A stretch of DNA of 64,000 bases from Orthonyx spaldingii (GCA_013397795.1 VZTJ01004195.1:1-64000), one strand, 5' to 3'. Shown: positions 12,898 to 24,859, counted from the stretch's first letter. The notes: generated by a model from the sequence alone, not told the origin. A program made the numbers and translations.

Positions 12898-13584
12898 ATA
12901 TGAATTGCACGGTTTCAGGGTCACTGTATGTAAGCTGTGCAACTAAGAAGAAGAGGGATTTTTTAGACTCAGTGCTGGGTTATATTTTGTTTTCAAACCA
13001 CCTTGAATGAAATGAAAACAAGTGCCCGTGTTTTACACGAGCTTTCAGATAAGACTGGAGATGGATTTAATTTATAGCTTCTGCTAAAATAAATAATAGC
13101 TTCTGTTAAATTTACTGCAGAGACGTTCAACTTAGTAAGATTAATTAGTACAAACATGGTTGGAAAACACTGGTATAAGGCCAATGGGAAAAGAAGTCAC
13201 TGAATATCATAGGTATCAAAATATCTTTCTTGTACTTAAGTTTTTCTGTTTATTAAAATTAAAACTTTCAATTTAAAAAGAGAAAATACCTTCCTTTCAA
13301 AATCAGTGCTGATATAAAGACTCACTCATATGTTGTATGGTACACATTCTCTGTTTTAATGTGGCACTTCCAGTCATTCTTTTGTTTCATACTTGTTATG
13401 TTTTCTGAGTCTGCCTTACAGAAGTATTTTGATATAGCAGATTTTTATCATAACCAGTAGTTTATAATTATGAAGTATGTTTCATATTCACAAATGAGAA
13501 CTCTCACACATTTTTGTTGATTTCTTTAAAGTGTTGTTTCTGTGATGCTTTTGTATTGTGGTTTTTTAACTGCTTTGAAATAAC

Positions 13585-13649
13585 GATTGGAAGTGAAACT
13601 GGACAGAGGGAAACAAAGATTTTCAAGAAAATCTCTTGTAACCCAACAG
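13585..13649 (+). pseudogene. Possible decayed exon with a good splice donor
   Basis: A short open stretch rich in lysine, threonine and isoleucine codons ends exactly at a consensus 5' splice site, CAACAG followed by GTAAGA (GT at 13650-13651). The upstream boundary is not clear: pyrimidine-rich DNA precedes it but no good AG is well placed. It is listed because it lies on the same strand as, and less than 600 bases before, the clearer coding-like piece at 14207. It could be chance. Confidence 0.18.
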
Positions 13650-14206
13650 GTAAGAAACAGACTTCACAGAGAAAAAAACCCAATATGAACCTGACACTAC
13701 ATTCATAATTACTGGGATAGTGCTATTTCTGTTGCCTTTAGATATATTTCAGCTACCTAAACAGAAATCATTCTGTAGGTTTATTTAGGCTATTGCAAAA
13801 CAAAAAACAATCAAGCAAACAGATGCATTAAAGGACATCCCTCTTTTGGCTAAGTATATGGAAGAATTTTAACAGAAAAGTAACAAGTGCTAAAAGTAAT
13901 GACAAAGCTGTTTTTCTCAAACTGAGAATCCCTACATCTTCTGTGACATAATGTATGAGATGCCACCAAAGGTTAATTGTCATCTTTCACTCAGGGAAAT
14001 CTTTTCCTGTTCTGCCAGATTCCTGTCCCAGTCAACAAATGCAGACTATATGTGTGTTTTTGTAATCTGGTTTCTATCTTCAGTCTAGCATGCTTTTCTT
14101 TCTTTTTACTACATGGTTTAAGAAATGTCTATACCATCTGACAAGTTTATTTGACTTCATTAATTCCCTTCTCTTGATTGACGTTCAAGGGAGGCATTGA
14201 TTTCAG

Positions 14207-14394
14207 CATGAACAAAACAGAGGTGGAAACAATGTTTGGCAAGCAGCTGAATAATTTAGAAAGTAGGATATTTGAGCTGAAAAACCACAATGCAGTTCTT
14301 GCTTGAAGAAAAGACAAATCTGAAAATCATGAACAAGAAGAGATATCCACACTCTCAGGGTCTGAAGAGATATATAGAAGATTATATAATCCTT
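14207..14394 (+). pseudogene. Decayed coding-like exon, coiled-coil type
   Basis: After an AG at 14205-14206 the frame starting ATG at 14208 encodes a strongly amphipathic, heptad-like segment rich in Leu, Glu, Lys and Asn (codons 14208-14303). It is interrupted by TGA at 14304-14306 and then continues in the same frame with acidic Ser/Glu-rich codons to a TAA near 14400. The stop is a one-base change from CGA (Arg), the expected product of CpG decay. Composition and heptad spacing look like real protein sequence rather than AT-rich noise. I do not recognise the gene. With the pieces at 15424 and 18144 it suggests a broken gene on the + strand. Confidence 0.3.
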
Positions 14395-14889
14395 TAGTAT
14401 AATCCTTTACCTGAAAATTAGCTCATACTATGCTGTGAGGCCTCTAACAAGGTCTTTAGTCTTTTTAATAATGTTGGAACAAGTGTGACAGGTTTATTTT
14501 TCCTATTACAGGTATTTTTCTTCCTGCTTCCTCTTAACAAAATTTAAAAAAGGTAAAAACACTATTTAATTTTCAAACATTCTTTTTTATGCACTTGTGA
14601 AATTTAAAATCAAACTAAATAAGCCAGTAATAAATACAACAGTTACTGTTGTAACTGGAGAAATATTATACCAGAAAACATTATTTAATCCCATCTTTGG
14701 ACAAAAGGTTTTGCTCAAACATCTGCCACTAAGTCTGTGGATGCTGCTGTGTATTCAGCATAAGCAGAGAGCTGGTGAGACTTCTGCTTCACTTGCACTT
14801 GCAATACTGGTAGGGAAATGATCAGACCTCCATCACATTAGGAGTAATCCTGATTCCAAACAAGATTCACTCTGCTGAGGAAACGGGGG

Positions 14890-14890
14890 N
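14890..14890. other. Single ambiguous base (N)
   Basis: One N follows a run of five G, probably a homopolymer call uncertainty in the assembly. Confidence 0.95.
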
Positions 14891-15423
14891 TGTAATTCTC
14901 TAAGAACTTTTATTTTGGTTCCAGGTCTTTATCTTGATTACATAGCACACTGACTTATTCTACCACTGCTCTCTTTCTAGCTATTGAAATTGGTGTAGCT
15001 CCATTTCAATCAGTGAAGCTGTGCAGGCTGTACTGGGGATTTGTACTTCATTCTGGTGCATAGAATAAGATTTTTCATAGGTTTCATATTTCTATAGATT
15101 CAGGCTTCATATGTTACATCTATTGCCCTTCAATTACTCCATATTTTTGGTTCAAATACAGTGATATTGAAACATTTCCTCTCAAGTACCTTGATGCCAT
15201 GCTATCACTGACCCATAATTGTATGTTTATTTCTCAATTATGCAAATCCTTGCACTCTGACTGAGAAAGGTTTGATTTACATAATTATTAGACTGCTATT
15301 TCTGAATAACCATGAAGTGTCTATCAGATACTTCCATGTTAACTTGCTGTAGACATCAGACTGACATTCCCCTAAAGGACATAACTTTTTGTTTCTATGC
15401 CTACCATGATTTCTTTGCTTCAG

Positions 15424-15534
15424 AAAATTAAATGCAACTTATCTTCAAGAAGAAATCACTATATCAGAAGAGGTGGAAGAAATAGAGACTTGACAGTAAC
15501 CTAATCAATGAAGACTGACTGGATGATGAATTAG
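15424..15534 (+). pseudogene. Decayed coding-like exon, acidic
   Basis: A good splice acceptor (pyrimidine tract then TTCAG, AG at 15422-15423) is followed by 22 open codons rich in Glu, Ile and Thr, ending at TGA 15491-15493. One frame over, the following bases continue with Asn, Asp, Glu and Leu codons interrupted by one TGA (about 15514) that could derive from TGG. One frameshift and one stop would therefore explain the break. The acidic composition resembles the pieces at 14207 and 18144. The family is not recognised. Confidence 0.28.
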
Positions 15535-18143
15535 TGTGTCCTTCTCTACAAGCCTTTCCTTTCTCTCTCCTTCAGCCTTCTGGTCTAGAGGTTCATGTTG
15601 TGCATTTGAAGAATGCAGCTGCTTTATATATCAAAAGTCTCAAACAAAAAAATCTCAAACCAAACAAAAACAAGAGAAATAAGAATAAAAGGAAATTGGT
15701 TTCAATTCACATTTAGGGCAACAAGTTTTGTATATATATAACTAGAATTAAATAATTAATAAGGAAAAGAGAATTCTGTAAAACCAAGAAATTGCAGGTC
15801 TAGTGCTAGCTACCTATGAGTTGTAATAAAATCTCTTTATGGAAGCTGGAATCTTCAGTTTTCATGTGATTAGAAATGTGTTTCACATTGTAAAAACTCA
15901 TGGAAAAAGCGAACTAAAAAAGACCATGTGAATGGTTTATTCTTTTCCCAAACCATTAACTTATAGCTAAACTGATAGTTTTCTGCTGACCATCTAACAC
16001 TGACTAAAACCAACTTATACTCATGTCTGTCATTTTTTCTTGTGGATGGGATAGTGTCTTGATTTTTTTCTATTAAAAAATGCAACTGGATAGGTTTTAA
16101 ATCAGTAAAAATCTGGTTTAGAAGATAATCAGCTGTTTCAAGAACCTATATTACCTACAGCCTACAGAAAATAATGATACTGGACATCAAGTAAGAAAAT
16201 ATTGTAATGCTTAGGCCTAATTACATAAGACACACTAATCAGCTAACCATACTGAGACATGAGATGTCTGTTGATGATGTTCATAAATTTTGTAGTATTA
16301 TTTCATAGCATTCTAATTGACAAGGAACTGAGGTCTTTTTGTTGAGAAGCAGATTGCCTATTTATGCAAAATAGACTGAAAATTTTGATACTGGTACAGA
16401 TGTTCCAAATAATCAAAAATATTATATTACTATGTGGCAGAATTGCAGTTTTTTTGCTGGCCAGTGAGTAAGAATCACAAAAAAGTTTAGTGCCAGAGTC
16501 TCATTAAAAGCCCGTTTGAATTATTTGTCTCTTAATCCTAGAGATCATGACATTCAATTTAATCTTATGTGATTCAAAATTTGTACTTCTTTACTACTGT
16601 GTTGGGATCTTGAGTTTATGAAGCTTAAAAATCTGATGTTGTTGCAATTGCATATTGTACCCCCTCTGTTGGGAGAAGTTTATTGCATATGCCAGGAAAT
16701 ACGTCTATGTAATGAATGTTATCCTTTGCTAAACCTTTGGCCTTCTCACAGTCATAAACATATTTTCTGAGGTTCTGGTCAGATACTGATTCTTTGATTG
16801 CATAAAGCTTCTTATGAGGTCATATTTTTTGCCTTTTATTTTATTCAATTTTTAAAATTTGGTTACATTATATACTATTAACAGCAGGAGAAGATTTCCA
16901 TTGTGGTGCATTGAACAGGATGGTATTGCTGTTGTTATGCATGCCATATGTACAATTATTCCACTTAGTTTAAATTTTAATTGAGTTGAGAAACTTGTTT
17001 GCAATTAGTAAGATTTTTTTTTCTCCTTACTTTTTCTGCTTTCAAGAGGCTAACGAAAGACATGTGAGGGAGGAGTCTACATTTATTCTGAAGCTGACAG
17101 AGCTTCCTGCTTAAATTATCACTTTTTTATCAGAATTAATTGATAATATGAATTAGTTACTCTGCAGGTGGCCCTCTTTCTGGAAAAGATTTTGATATTT
17201 TTAAATTGGTAAAAAAGAAATGAAAGAAGGAAAATGACATTTTTGAGCATTAAATATAATCACAGTTTATGTTAGATTGTTTTGGTTTGATTTTGGTTGG
17301 TGTTTTGTTTGCTTATTTTTTTTCCACCTGTTCTTCAAACTCTTCTATGCAATTTTTTTTATCGTGGGTTACCAGCTCCTATGTTCCCTGTCACTGTGAT
17401 GATGACACTGGTTATTTATCAGTGTGATAATTTGCCTTATTGTGTGCAGGATTCTCTTTGTACTTATTTTGCATTCATACAAGAGTGCTTGTGAATTCTG
17501 ATGTCAGAGAGAACCACCACCTAAAACACAGCTGTTTCAATTTATAGCGATTGAGAGATTAACTCATAATCAAAGTCAGGTAAATAAGAATTGACTTTAA
17601 TATGTTTTTTGCTTTAAACAGTGGCCTTCAGATTCTAAGTATGAGAATCTCATATCTTCCAGAGAAACTTTGCATGTAATAAGTTTGTCTACTGCTTTAA
17701 AGTGGCACATTGTATAGTCTCTGTTTAGGCTCTACTTACTAGGTGTAATGCATGTGCAAAAAAGCTAATGGTGGAAATATAGTTACAAATTCATGAAGCT
17801 GAACCATCTTGTTTTTCTTTCTGGCACTGTGGCTGAAAGTGAGATGCATTTTTATAAGGTTTCTACAGAACCAGACAAACCTTAATGAGTTATGAAACAA
17901 TTCAAGTTAAGACGGTGTAACACAGAAACTTAACAAAGTTCATTTCTTGCACAAAGAAGACCAAAACGTCTTCTGTATAGTTCCCTTCCCGACTCATATT
18001 CTGAATGCTTTTGACTGCAGTTATCAAGGAGAATTTGTTTTGCTATTGATTCTAACATACAGTTTTTTGTTTCTCTGCTACCTCGGGCTGTGTGTTCATT
18101 AGTAGGAATATCAGAAGGTTAACCAAGAAGTATTTATTCTCAG

Positions 18144-18323
18144 AGAAAAAAAATTTACTTATGACATGAAAAGAATGAACTACTGAAGCACCATAGAATA
18201 CATATTAATGCCTTGGAACAAGAAGTGAAAGATAAGGAGCAAGTGACGTTAAGGGCCACAGATGACTGTGAAATTGCCCAAGAGGACCAGGATGAAACTA
18301 ATTTCAAAAGCATGAGGAAGTAA
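18144..18323 (+). pseudogene. Decayed coding-like exon, coiled-coil type
   Basis: An AG at 18142-18143 opens a frame with a TGA at 18162-18164 and then 52 uninterrupted codons (18165-18320) before TAA at 18321. The peptide is highly charged, with Leu at heptad-like spacing (a KNELLKHH start, then an ALEQEVKDKEQ stretch) and an acidic tail. This is typical of long coiled-coil proteins and unusual for random AT-rich DNA. No GT donor is intact at the end, where AAG is followed directly by TAAC. I do not recognise the gene. Confidence 0.3.
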
Positions 18324-18471
18324 CTTGCTTTCTGAAAAATCTTCAAATTAAATGGTGAACTGCTAAGTCCTGAAGCTTTGTAAAAAACTTACTACTGAAG
18401 GGAAACTGGTTTTAACAAGTCGTAGTATCTAAACACTTGTTTAGTTTTTCAGCACTTCTGTCAAAGTTTTG

Positions 18472-18614
18472 GATGTCCTGTCCCTGGAAGAGTTCAAGGA
18501 TAGGTTGGATGGGGCTTTGAGCAACCTGGTCTAGTGGAAGGTGTCCCTGTGCATGGCAGGGAAGCTAGAACCAAATGATTTTTAAGGTTCTTTCCAACCC
18601 AAACTATTCTGTGA
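18472..18614 (+). mobile_element. CR1 LINE 3' tail, very short copy
   Basis: About 140 bases of the CR1 3' untranslated end: the CCTGGAAGAGTTCAAGGATAG block, the GGTTGGATGG block, the GCAACCTGGTCTAG block and the CTTTCCAACCCAAACTATTC terminus ending in TGTGATCTT. It is strongly 5' truncated, the normal outcome of CR1 insertion. It contains no coding part. Confidence 0.8.
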
Positions 18615-18786
18615 TCTTGTAAGTTGTCTAGGATTCTTGTACAGACTTACAAACCTGTATGTAACATGACATAGGTCATGATTAAGTACAAAACTCTTAA
18701 TTCTGTGTTATAGCAGGCTTGTTGTGTAACAACAAATCAAACTACCAACCAATGCATCAATGAAACAACCAAACAATAAATCAGCC

Positions 18787-18800
18787 AACAACAACAACAA

Positions 18801-18831
<31 letters not shown>
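18787..18831. repeat. (CAA)n followed by 30-base A-run
   Basis: CAA units (18787-18801) lead into an uninterrupted run of A from 18802 to 18831. No gene-like retrocopy is visible immediately upstream, so I call it a simple repeat and not a poly(A) tail. Confidence 0.85.
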
Positions 18832-18833
<2 letters not shown>

Positions 18834-20132
18834 AGAGAAGAATATCTTTGCTATTTCTGCATTATGACAGGTGGGGAAATCTAGAGCAATCATTTCAAAC
18901 AGAGATAATTTTATTTCTCATCTCATACTAGCTGGTTGACCTTATTGTAGGTTTAAGTAAGTGTGCAGTGGTTCCTGAAATTTTATTTATTTGGCTTTTG
19001 CAGCCAAACTGCATTCCTTGATGATGGCTATAAGGAAAAAAAGCCCCAGCCTGATGTACATTGTGCTATTACAGTTTTATGTATATTGTGCCCAAACACT
19101 CTTGACTACTGTTGGCTTTTTGTAAGTAAGTTTCCTGGGCCATAACCACAGTTCTAGTTATTTTCAAGTAGACAAAGTCAGCTTAGCTATTCATATATCC
19201 TCAAACAGTGCATTAATTAATAATCTTCTTATGCCCTCCTCTTTTTGTAATACACAGAAAATACAGTCAGGAACTGACTAAACAGTTGGGAAACTACTTA
19301 CATTTTTAGCCTGGCTGGAGTAGATTTTCATTTAAATTTTGCTTTAATAATTTCCTGCATAAATAAGCAAACTAAAGAAAATTAAATATTATGGGTATGA
19401 GGGATATTTGAAGTGCCCTGTGATGGCAACACTCTCTAATTATACAGCAGTGCAGTCTAGTCTAGTGAGTACTTATGCTCTTTGATGCTGAACTGTGGAA
19501 GAGGAAAAACTCAGTATGCACACACTTACAAAGTTAGGATATGCATTGGGTACTACTGAAAACTGCTCAGAGCTCCCAAGCACTTAGGTTGTCTGTGGAT
19601 GGGTTGCAGTGCAGACTGTAGAAAAAACAAGAGCTAGCGAAGCTAGCTTGGATTCTGGAATCAGTCCTTTCACTGTCTGGTTTAACCTTACAGGATGGTT
19701 TACACTGGTAATTGTATGAAGTTCTGTGCAATAGCTGCTAGATGTTTCTGGTGCAAACTCACTTGTTTAGGTACAACTTGTGTACCTGTAGCACACACAC
19801 ATCTCAGCGTCTGAGAACTCTGGCTCCACAAGGCATAGGACTGCCTTTGCGCAGAGCCATGACATGCCCTTGGGAAGCATTTTGAAAATGTGACTATACT
19901 TTATTTTTTCAATTTTGAATATTCTAGAGAGTTACTAAAGGATTTTTTCAAACTTAAGGTAGATTTCTAATACAGATCATTTCCTTTCAGACAGATAAAA
20001 ACTGAGTATTTGAAACACTGTTTCAAAGGACACTAAAAGAAATGTACCTATCTTTCTCTTCACTCAGTTGTCTGCAAACCAGTTGCCACCCTGGCATTGG
20101 AATTTGCCCTTATCTCTTTCCTTGTCTTTAAG

Positions 20133-20322
20133 AACTGAAGAGCTGTTGACAAGAGTTTTCAAAATGGTGGCGATTCTTCATAAACATCTGAGCAAGAGAG
20201 TATCACAGCACAGAAAATTTAATGTGACCTCTGTATGCTGTCTCCTCTTCACATTTTATCACTTTCAAATCAGCAGGAAGGGACACCAATTCTATCTAGC
20301 ATGGTTTTGCTCAAAATGCTAA
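20133..20322 (+). pseudogene. Coding-like stretch after a strong splice acceptor
   Basis: A textbook acceptor (TCTCTTTCCTTGTCTTTAAG, AG at 20131-20132) is followed by an open frame to TAA after 20319. The first 30 codons are rich in Leu, Val, His, Lys and Arg, with a helical pattern that looks like genuine protein; after about 20231 it becomes Cys/Phe-rich and less convincing. A possible donor GTATGC lies at 20231, giving a 98-base candidate exon. It has no internal stop, so it could be live. The family is unknown. It is on the same strand as the decayed pieces at 14207-18323. Confidence 0.25.
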
Positions 20323-22439
20323 TAAAAATGAAGAAAAAAAGTGAGTAAAATAGTCAATGGAGAAACATTAAATGAAATTTGTGATTGTGTGATGCTTCCC
20401 AAATTATACCAACACAGTAGGGGATTTTATGACTCTAAATGATTGCTGTTTTGAAGGGAAAGGCTGTTGCTTGGGAGTCCTAAGGTGTATAGCAGATGGT
20501 ACTGAGCTGAAGCTGTGGATGATATTCACAGCATAAAGAAAAAACTCTTAAGATGGAATTGACAGGTTGAACAAAAGTGAAAATGCACCCCAGTATCTCA
20601 ATATTATTACCTGAAGTATAATGAGACAGCCAGATAAAAATGGCACATAGATGTACTAACTGATGTTATTAATCAGTATTTCATTTATTTTAAGCCTGTC
20701 TGGGATATGTCTTCTAATAAATATATAATACAGGCTGACTGCTCTGTTTAATATTATAGGACTAGCTACCCTTAAGCCTTCCATCCTACTTAGGAGGTGT
20801 GAATAGACACTTTGTGGATATTAAAATCAATGCTTTTGTTCAGGTGATTTTGCTTTTGTTTTGATGTGATTGTTATGAGTTAAGGAAAAAATACAGGTAA
20901 ATGAATTGTTTGGATTTTAGTTTATCTATGCTTGTCTTGAACTCCAGCAACTAAAAAAAATAATACAGGGAATGCACACCAGCCAGATTGTGTCTAGCAA
21001 TGCTACAATTGTACAAAACAAGTTCTCTGATAGCTATATCCTCAACATTCTGATCTCTTTTGAAGATATCACAACAGTCTTAAACTTCCATGGGCTTTCC
21101 CTCACCAGTTGCTGCTATAATGCTCTATTAATTCACTTTAAAAGTAATAATGCTGAGTTGTTTTTTTTTTTTAATATGAGTGTTTCATTTGTAATAAACA
21201 GCTTCAATAGAATTTGTTTTACCTAGTTTCTTGCCAGCAGTTCCAGGAACAAAACTGTTGTCTATGACAAGCTAGACTTATGGACATTCTAGCACTGAAA
21301 AACACAAAGTTATATTTTCAGGGCCCACAAAATAACTCTACAGCTCGCAAGCCAAGGAAGTTTGTCAGCTTCCTACAGGCATGCTAGGAGCTGTATCAGT
21401 TAGCTGTACTTTTTAACAACTTAAAGGAGTATTATTTTATTTCTGTTCTTCCCGCTTCAGGAATTCCCATATTATAATTGGTCAGATTCTCCACTGATGA
21501 AGCTACAGTATAATATATGAGTCTGGACATTCCTTAAGTGAGATCGTGACTGTCAAAATGTCTTCAGAAAAATCTTCTGCTTAAAAGCCTTTATGCTGTT
21601 CTGATAAGAGGCAGAGCTATAGCAAAAAAATTATCTTTTGTTTGTAATTTTCATAGTTGGCAATAATTCCCACTGCTAGCCACTAGGCTAAGGACATTAT
21701 ATGGGTTAGGAGGTTTTGCAGAATGTATTCTAAGATGCTACTGGAATTGAGAGTGAATCTAGAAATATTTTTATAGGTCATGCAAATATTTATGAGATGA
21801 GTATGAAGATCATCTTATGTGCACCTAGAGAGTGCAGATGTTCAGTGAAAGATTCTATTTGTATGTAAGATTTTCCACCACCAGTAACATTTTTCAGGAA
21901 ACTAGAAGACTACACACTTTAATTTCCCTTTAGATACCTATTAAATCGTTAGTATAGGTGGCATCACAATAATTGCCTCCTATGCCTCACATGGTCCTTC
22001 CATGATGTAGTATTGGGATAAAGGTGTGTCACTCTGCCTCATCGAAGCAGAAGATATCTAGACCTTTAGTTAGTCTCTTTCTTTTCCTTTATGTGTCCTC
22101 CCCTCCCCAATAAAAAAACACACCAAAAGTAGGCTAAGTGACCTGTGTTTGTTTCCTGTGGCAGGATGGGTTTGTTGGGTAGCTTCTATTGAACACTGCT
22201 CAGCGGGATGATGATTATCAGCTGCCACTTCTCCACATAGCACAAGTGACATGTGGTGCCTTCACAGATGAGAGAGCAGGTCCAGCCAGGCCTGAAGGAA
22301 TGGAAAGAAATAAATTTTCCTAAGGAAGCAGAGGAGTTTTGCAAGCTTGGAGACCTAGGCGAAATGTTCTTGTCCTTGGAGCACAGGCCAGAATATACTG
22401 CATAAGACCACAGTTGCACTTTGAATGTTTTTCTCTAAG
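20323..22439. other. Unique AT-rich DNA, no gene seen
   Basis: About 2.1 kb with short T-runs (for example near 21161-21172) and no recognisable gene or repeat family. Composition becomes more GC-rich towards 22200. Confidence 0.4.
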
Positions 22440-23611
22440 CTGATAAATTTCATATTGGAGAGAAGAGGAAAAGGAAAAGAAGCACCCTAATGTCGGCCTT
22501 CAGAAAGGGTGCCCAGGCATCCTGTGGGCAACCTCCAGGCCCTGAACTGGATGAAAAACTTCCAGAGCCACCCAACACTCCTGCAGATCCTGCAGTCCTG
22601 TGTCCATCAGGAGCTGAAGATCTTTGCTACGATGATATTTGTACACTCATGGCTGTGCAATGGTGCTCCAGAGGCTGTCGTCTGCTGAGCTGGCAGGACA
22701 CCTGTGCCGCCAGGGAGTTAGGGGGCAGTCTGCATTTGTCTCTGGCCCTGCTGCCTCCTGAGGAGGGTTTCTCACTCCCATCCCAGATTCCTTCAGCAGT
22801 GCTACAAGAACCAGTGCTGATGAGCTCCCCAACACCTCCTCTACTGAGAGTGGTGGGGGTTTAAGTTAACAGCAGTTAACCAGCAGCCACCACTTTGCTG
22901 CAATTGCTGTCCCTGCAGAGCAGGAAGAGACTCAGAAGAAAGCAGGGGAGTGCCTAGGCCGTGCACTTCCAACCAGGGCAGTGAAAGCTCTACTGTGGGC
23001 CAGATGAGGATGAGTAGCCCTGACCAGCCAATAAGAGACTGACACCACATCAGTCATCTTGGAGGGTGTCTTGGGGGCTGACCAAACCAAGACTGAGCCA
23101 TCAGCTGGGGAAGGCACCAGCCCTCAAGGGTTTCCAGCCCTCCAGATCAAATTATTCAAATAAAATATATGCATGAAAACTACAGGAAAAGTCTCAGTGT
23201 TATGAACAGGGCATGTGGTGTTGCTGTCCTCACGGATTTTGCTTTTCTTGAGGGGTGGGTTGGGATGTGTGCAGAGGGGTCCTTGTACATGTGCCAGGTT
23301 GTTCCAGATTGTTTTCCTGTTCTTGAAGGCAAGTGGTGGTCTGCTCCAGGCCCATTCCTGTAGCTGGCCCCAGGGTAGCTATTTCCAGCTGGGGGATCTC
23401 CAGGTTCAGATTGTGCCCCATCACTCATCCCCCCAGGCTGCTCATGAGCTCTTCAACCCCACCCTATGCCCCCACATCCTGGTTCTCTGTTCTCCTACCA
23501 TCCTGCACTGCCTGGTGCAACCTTGCTACAGCCACAATCAATTCCCTCCCCTTCCCTGGAGTCACGACTTGGTATTGCTCACCCCAGAGTCATACCTTGC
23601 CAAGGCAGGAG
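22440..23611. other. GC-richer segment of unknown origin
   Basis: This block is visibly richer in G and C than its flanks and contains many overlapping open frames on both strands, the longest 22490-22864 (124 codons, +). A frame shifted by one, from 22491, is open for about 65 codons and reads as hydrophobic-helical (an ALNWMKNFQ stretch, then LLQILQSC) before a TGA near 22682. An AATAAA-like signal lies at 23159-23164. It ends next to CR1 sequence at about 23612. I could not assign it to a gene or repeat family. A retrocopy, an internal part of an old endogenous retrovirus, or an unfamiliar repeat are all possible. Confidence 0.35.
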
Positions 23612-23740
23612 CCCCAAGAAGTTCATGAAGGAGAAGCTTGAAGTCCTGCCCTTGGGATGGGACAATGCTAGGCTCCAGCATATGAATCAGGCTGCCTGGC
23701 TGTGAGCAGCCAGAAAAATGCAACCATGCTGCTGCCCTCT
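23612..23740 (+). mobile_element. CR1 LINE fragment (reverse transcriptase part)
   Basis: A short + strand stretch starting AGAAGTTCATGAAGGAGAAG resembles the CR1 segment that codes for the lysine-rich block after the catalytic palm, followed by the block that leads to the glutamine-tyrosine-leucine segment. The similarity is weaker than for other copies. It is cut at 23740 by LTR-like sequence, and CR1 sequence of the next downstream part reappears after about 24860, so the two may be one CR1 split by LTR insertion. Confidence 0.45.
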
Positions 23741-24182
23741 TGTTACGATCCAATTATAAGGGTTGCCTCTGCCTGAATTAAGGTGTAAACGAAACCATAG
23801 GCTGAAGTCAAGAGTATGTATTTTATTTCATAGTAAATGTGAAGAAGAGAGATAGAAATAAATAAGAAGAGAGAGAGATATGGGTGGAAGAGAAAGACAG
23901 TGAGAGAGAGACATATTAAGAAAAAGATATCATCATCATGTGGATCTCTGCAGCGTCCCACTGGTCCTTCTTCACCCTAGTCTTTCAGGTAAGGGGGGTC
24001 CTGAAGTCATTCTTCTGGAGGTACCACCTTTATACAATCCAAGTCCCAGGTATCCACAGGGCATAGATGCCGTTCCTGTAACTTGAGACGGTATGTATTC
24101 AAGGCTTCTAGTTCTTTTGTCCTCCCTTCGTGGTTGCCAGAGCCCACGGTCCCGTTTTCCCCTCTCCGGTGGCCCGTACCTT
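23741..24182 (-). mobile_element. LTR retroelement remnant: leader and LTR-like 3' end
   Basis: Read on the minus strand. Next to the LTR at 24183-24716 there is a primer-binding-site-like match at 24123-24139: it fits the 3' end of tRNA-Arg of the TCG/ACG/CCG type, with one CG-to-CA change. Further on are a TATAAA (24029-24034), a CT-rich stretch (about 23860-23920) and an AATAAA signal (23822-23827). The sequence ends in CGTAACA at 23741, the TG...CA style of an LTR end. This implies either leader sequence followed by part of a different LTR, or two overlapping elements. Open frames are short and broken; no gag, pol or env domain is recognisable. It is an old endogenous retroviral copy and cannot be functional. 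Confidence 0.5.
24123..24139 (-). promoter_or_regulatory. tRNA-Arg-like retroviral primer-binding site
   Basis: On the minus strand the site reads TGGCAACCACGAAGGGA. This complements the CCA-tailed 3' end of tRNA-Arg (TCG/ACG/CCG isoacceptors) with one substitution, CG to CA, as expected from methylated CpG decay. It lies just downstream of the LTR in element orientation. In an active element it would prime minus-strand DNA synthesis; here it is a relic. Confidence 0.5.
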
Positions 24183-24716
24183 TGTCGCTATCTCAGCAGC
24201 ACAGCCAACGAGAACGAACGAGATGGAACTTTGAGCTGCTTTATTCCATGAGAGTTTATTGTTAGGTAGGAGAGAACTTGGAGTTGAAACTCTCGCAAAG
24301 GAGAACAGCTCCAAAGAACCACAAAGAAAGCCTGGGGTTTTTATATCCTGGGCTTGATTTGCCTGCCAAAACATCCTGATGGGGGGAAGAAAGCAGGGGG
24401 AATGAACCACCCGAAACACAGGGGAGGAACAAACCAAACAGATGCGGGTGTGTGATCCCACGGGTGGGGGAATTTACTGAATGTGAAATAAGTCCCACCA
24501 GTGCTGTGGCAGGTACATTCTCTCTCCCACAGGTATGTGCATAAGCACTTGCTCCCTTTCCCACAGTTGGCCATGGTGGGATTTTTTGTCTGGATGCTAA
24601 CTAAATCTTGGCCTCCATTAGTCCTGGAATTGGCTCCTTCCTGCTGTCCTGTCTGTTCTTATTTCAGGCCCCTGTTGTGGCTTATCTTATGAGAAGTTCC
24701 GTCTGTGGCTTCGACA
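24183..24716 (-). mobile_element. Avian endogenous retrovirus LTR, minus orientation
   Basis: A 534-base LTR candidate. On the minus strand it begins TGTCGAAG at 24716 and ends GCGACA at 24183, giving a 5-base terminal inverted repeat TGTCG/CGACA. Inside, in the right order, are a TATA box (GGATATAAAAA, 24338-24348) and an AATAAA polyadenylation signal about 100 bases later (24240-24245). These are the expected U3, R and U5 landmarks. The flanks (CCTT on the left, GTGT on the right) do not form a target duplication, so it is not a simple solo LTR. The primer-binding-like site 43 bases beyond its 3' end may instead mean that the true LTR end is nearer 24140. Confidence 0.65.
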
Positions 24717-24859
24717 GTGTTTTGAGACAGTTCAACTGCATTCTTTAAATTCTTATACCTTGTGCACAGACGTTCCTCCCACTCTTCCAGTTCCAGCCTT
24801 GGCAATGGCATTCCTTCTGCTCTGCTTGGAAATGACCTGTCTTCGTCAGATGTTTGGCA

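Noticed and set aside
18802..18831. A-run as the poly(A) tail of a processed pseudogene
   Set aside because: No gene-like sequence ends there and the run grows out of a CAA repeat, so slippage is the simpler explanation.
22490..22864. 124-codon + strand open frame
   Set aside because: Proline-rich composition from the GC-rich block; overlapping frames on both strands are equally open, so it is not supported as a gene by itself.
24177..24722. Target-site duplication around the LTR at 24183-24716
   Set aside because: The flanks CCTT and GTGT do not match, so a simple solo-LTR insertion is not supported.
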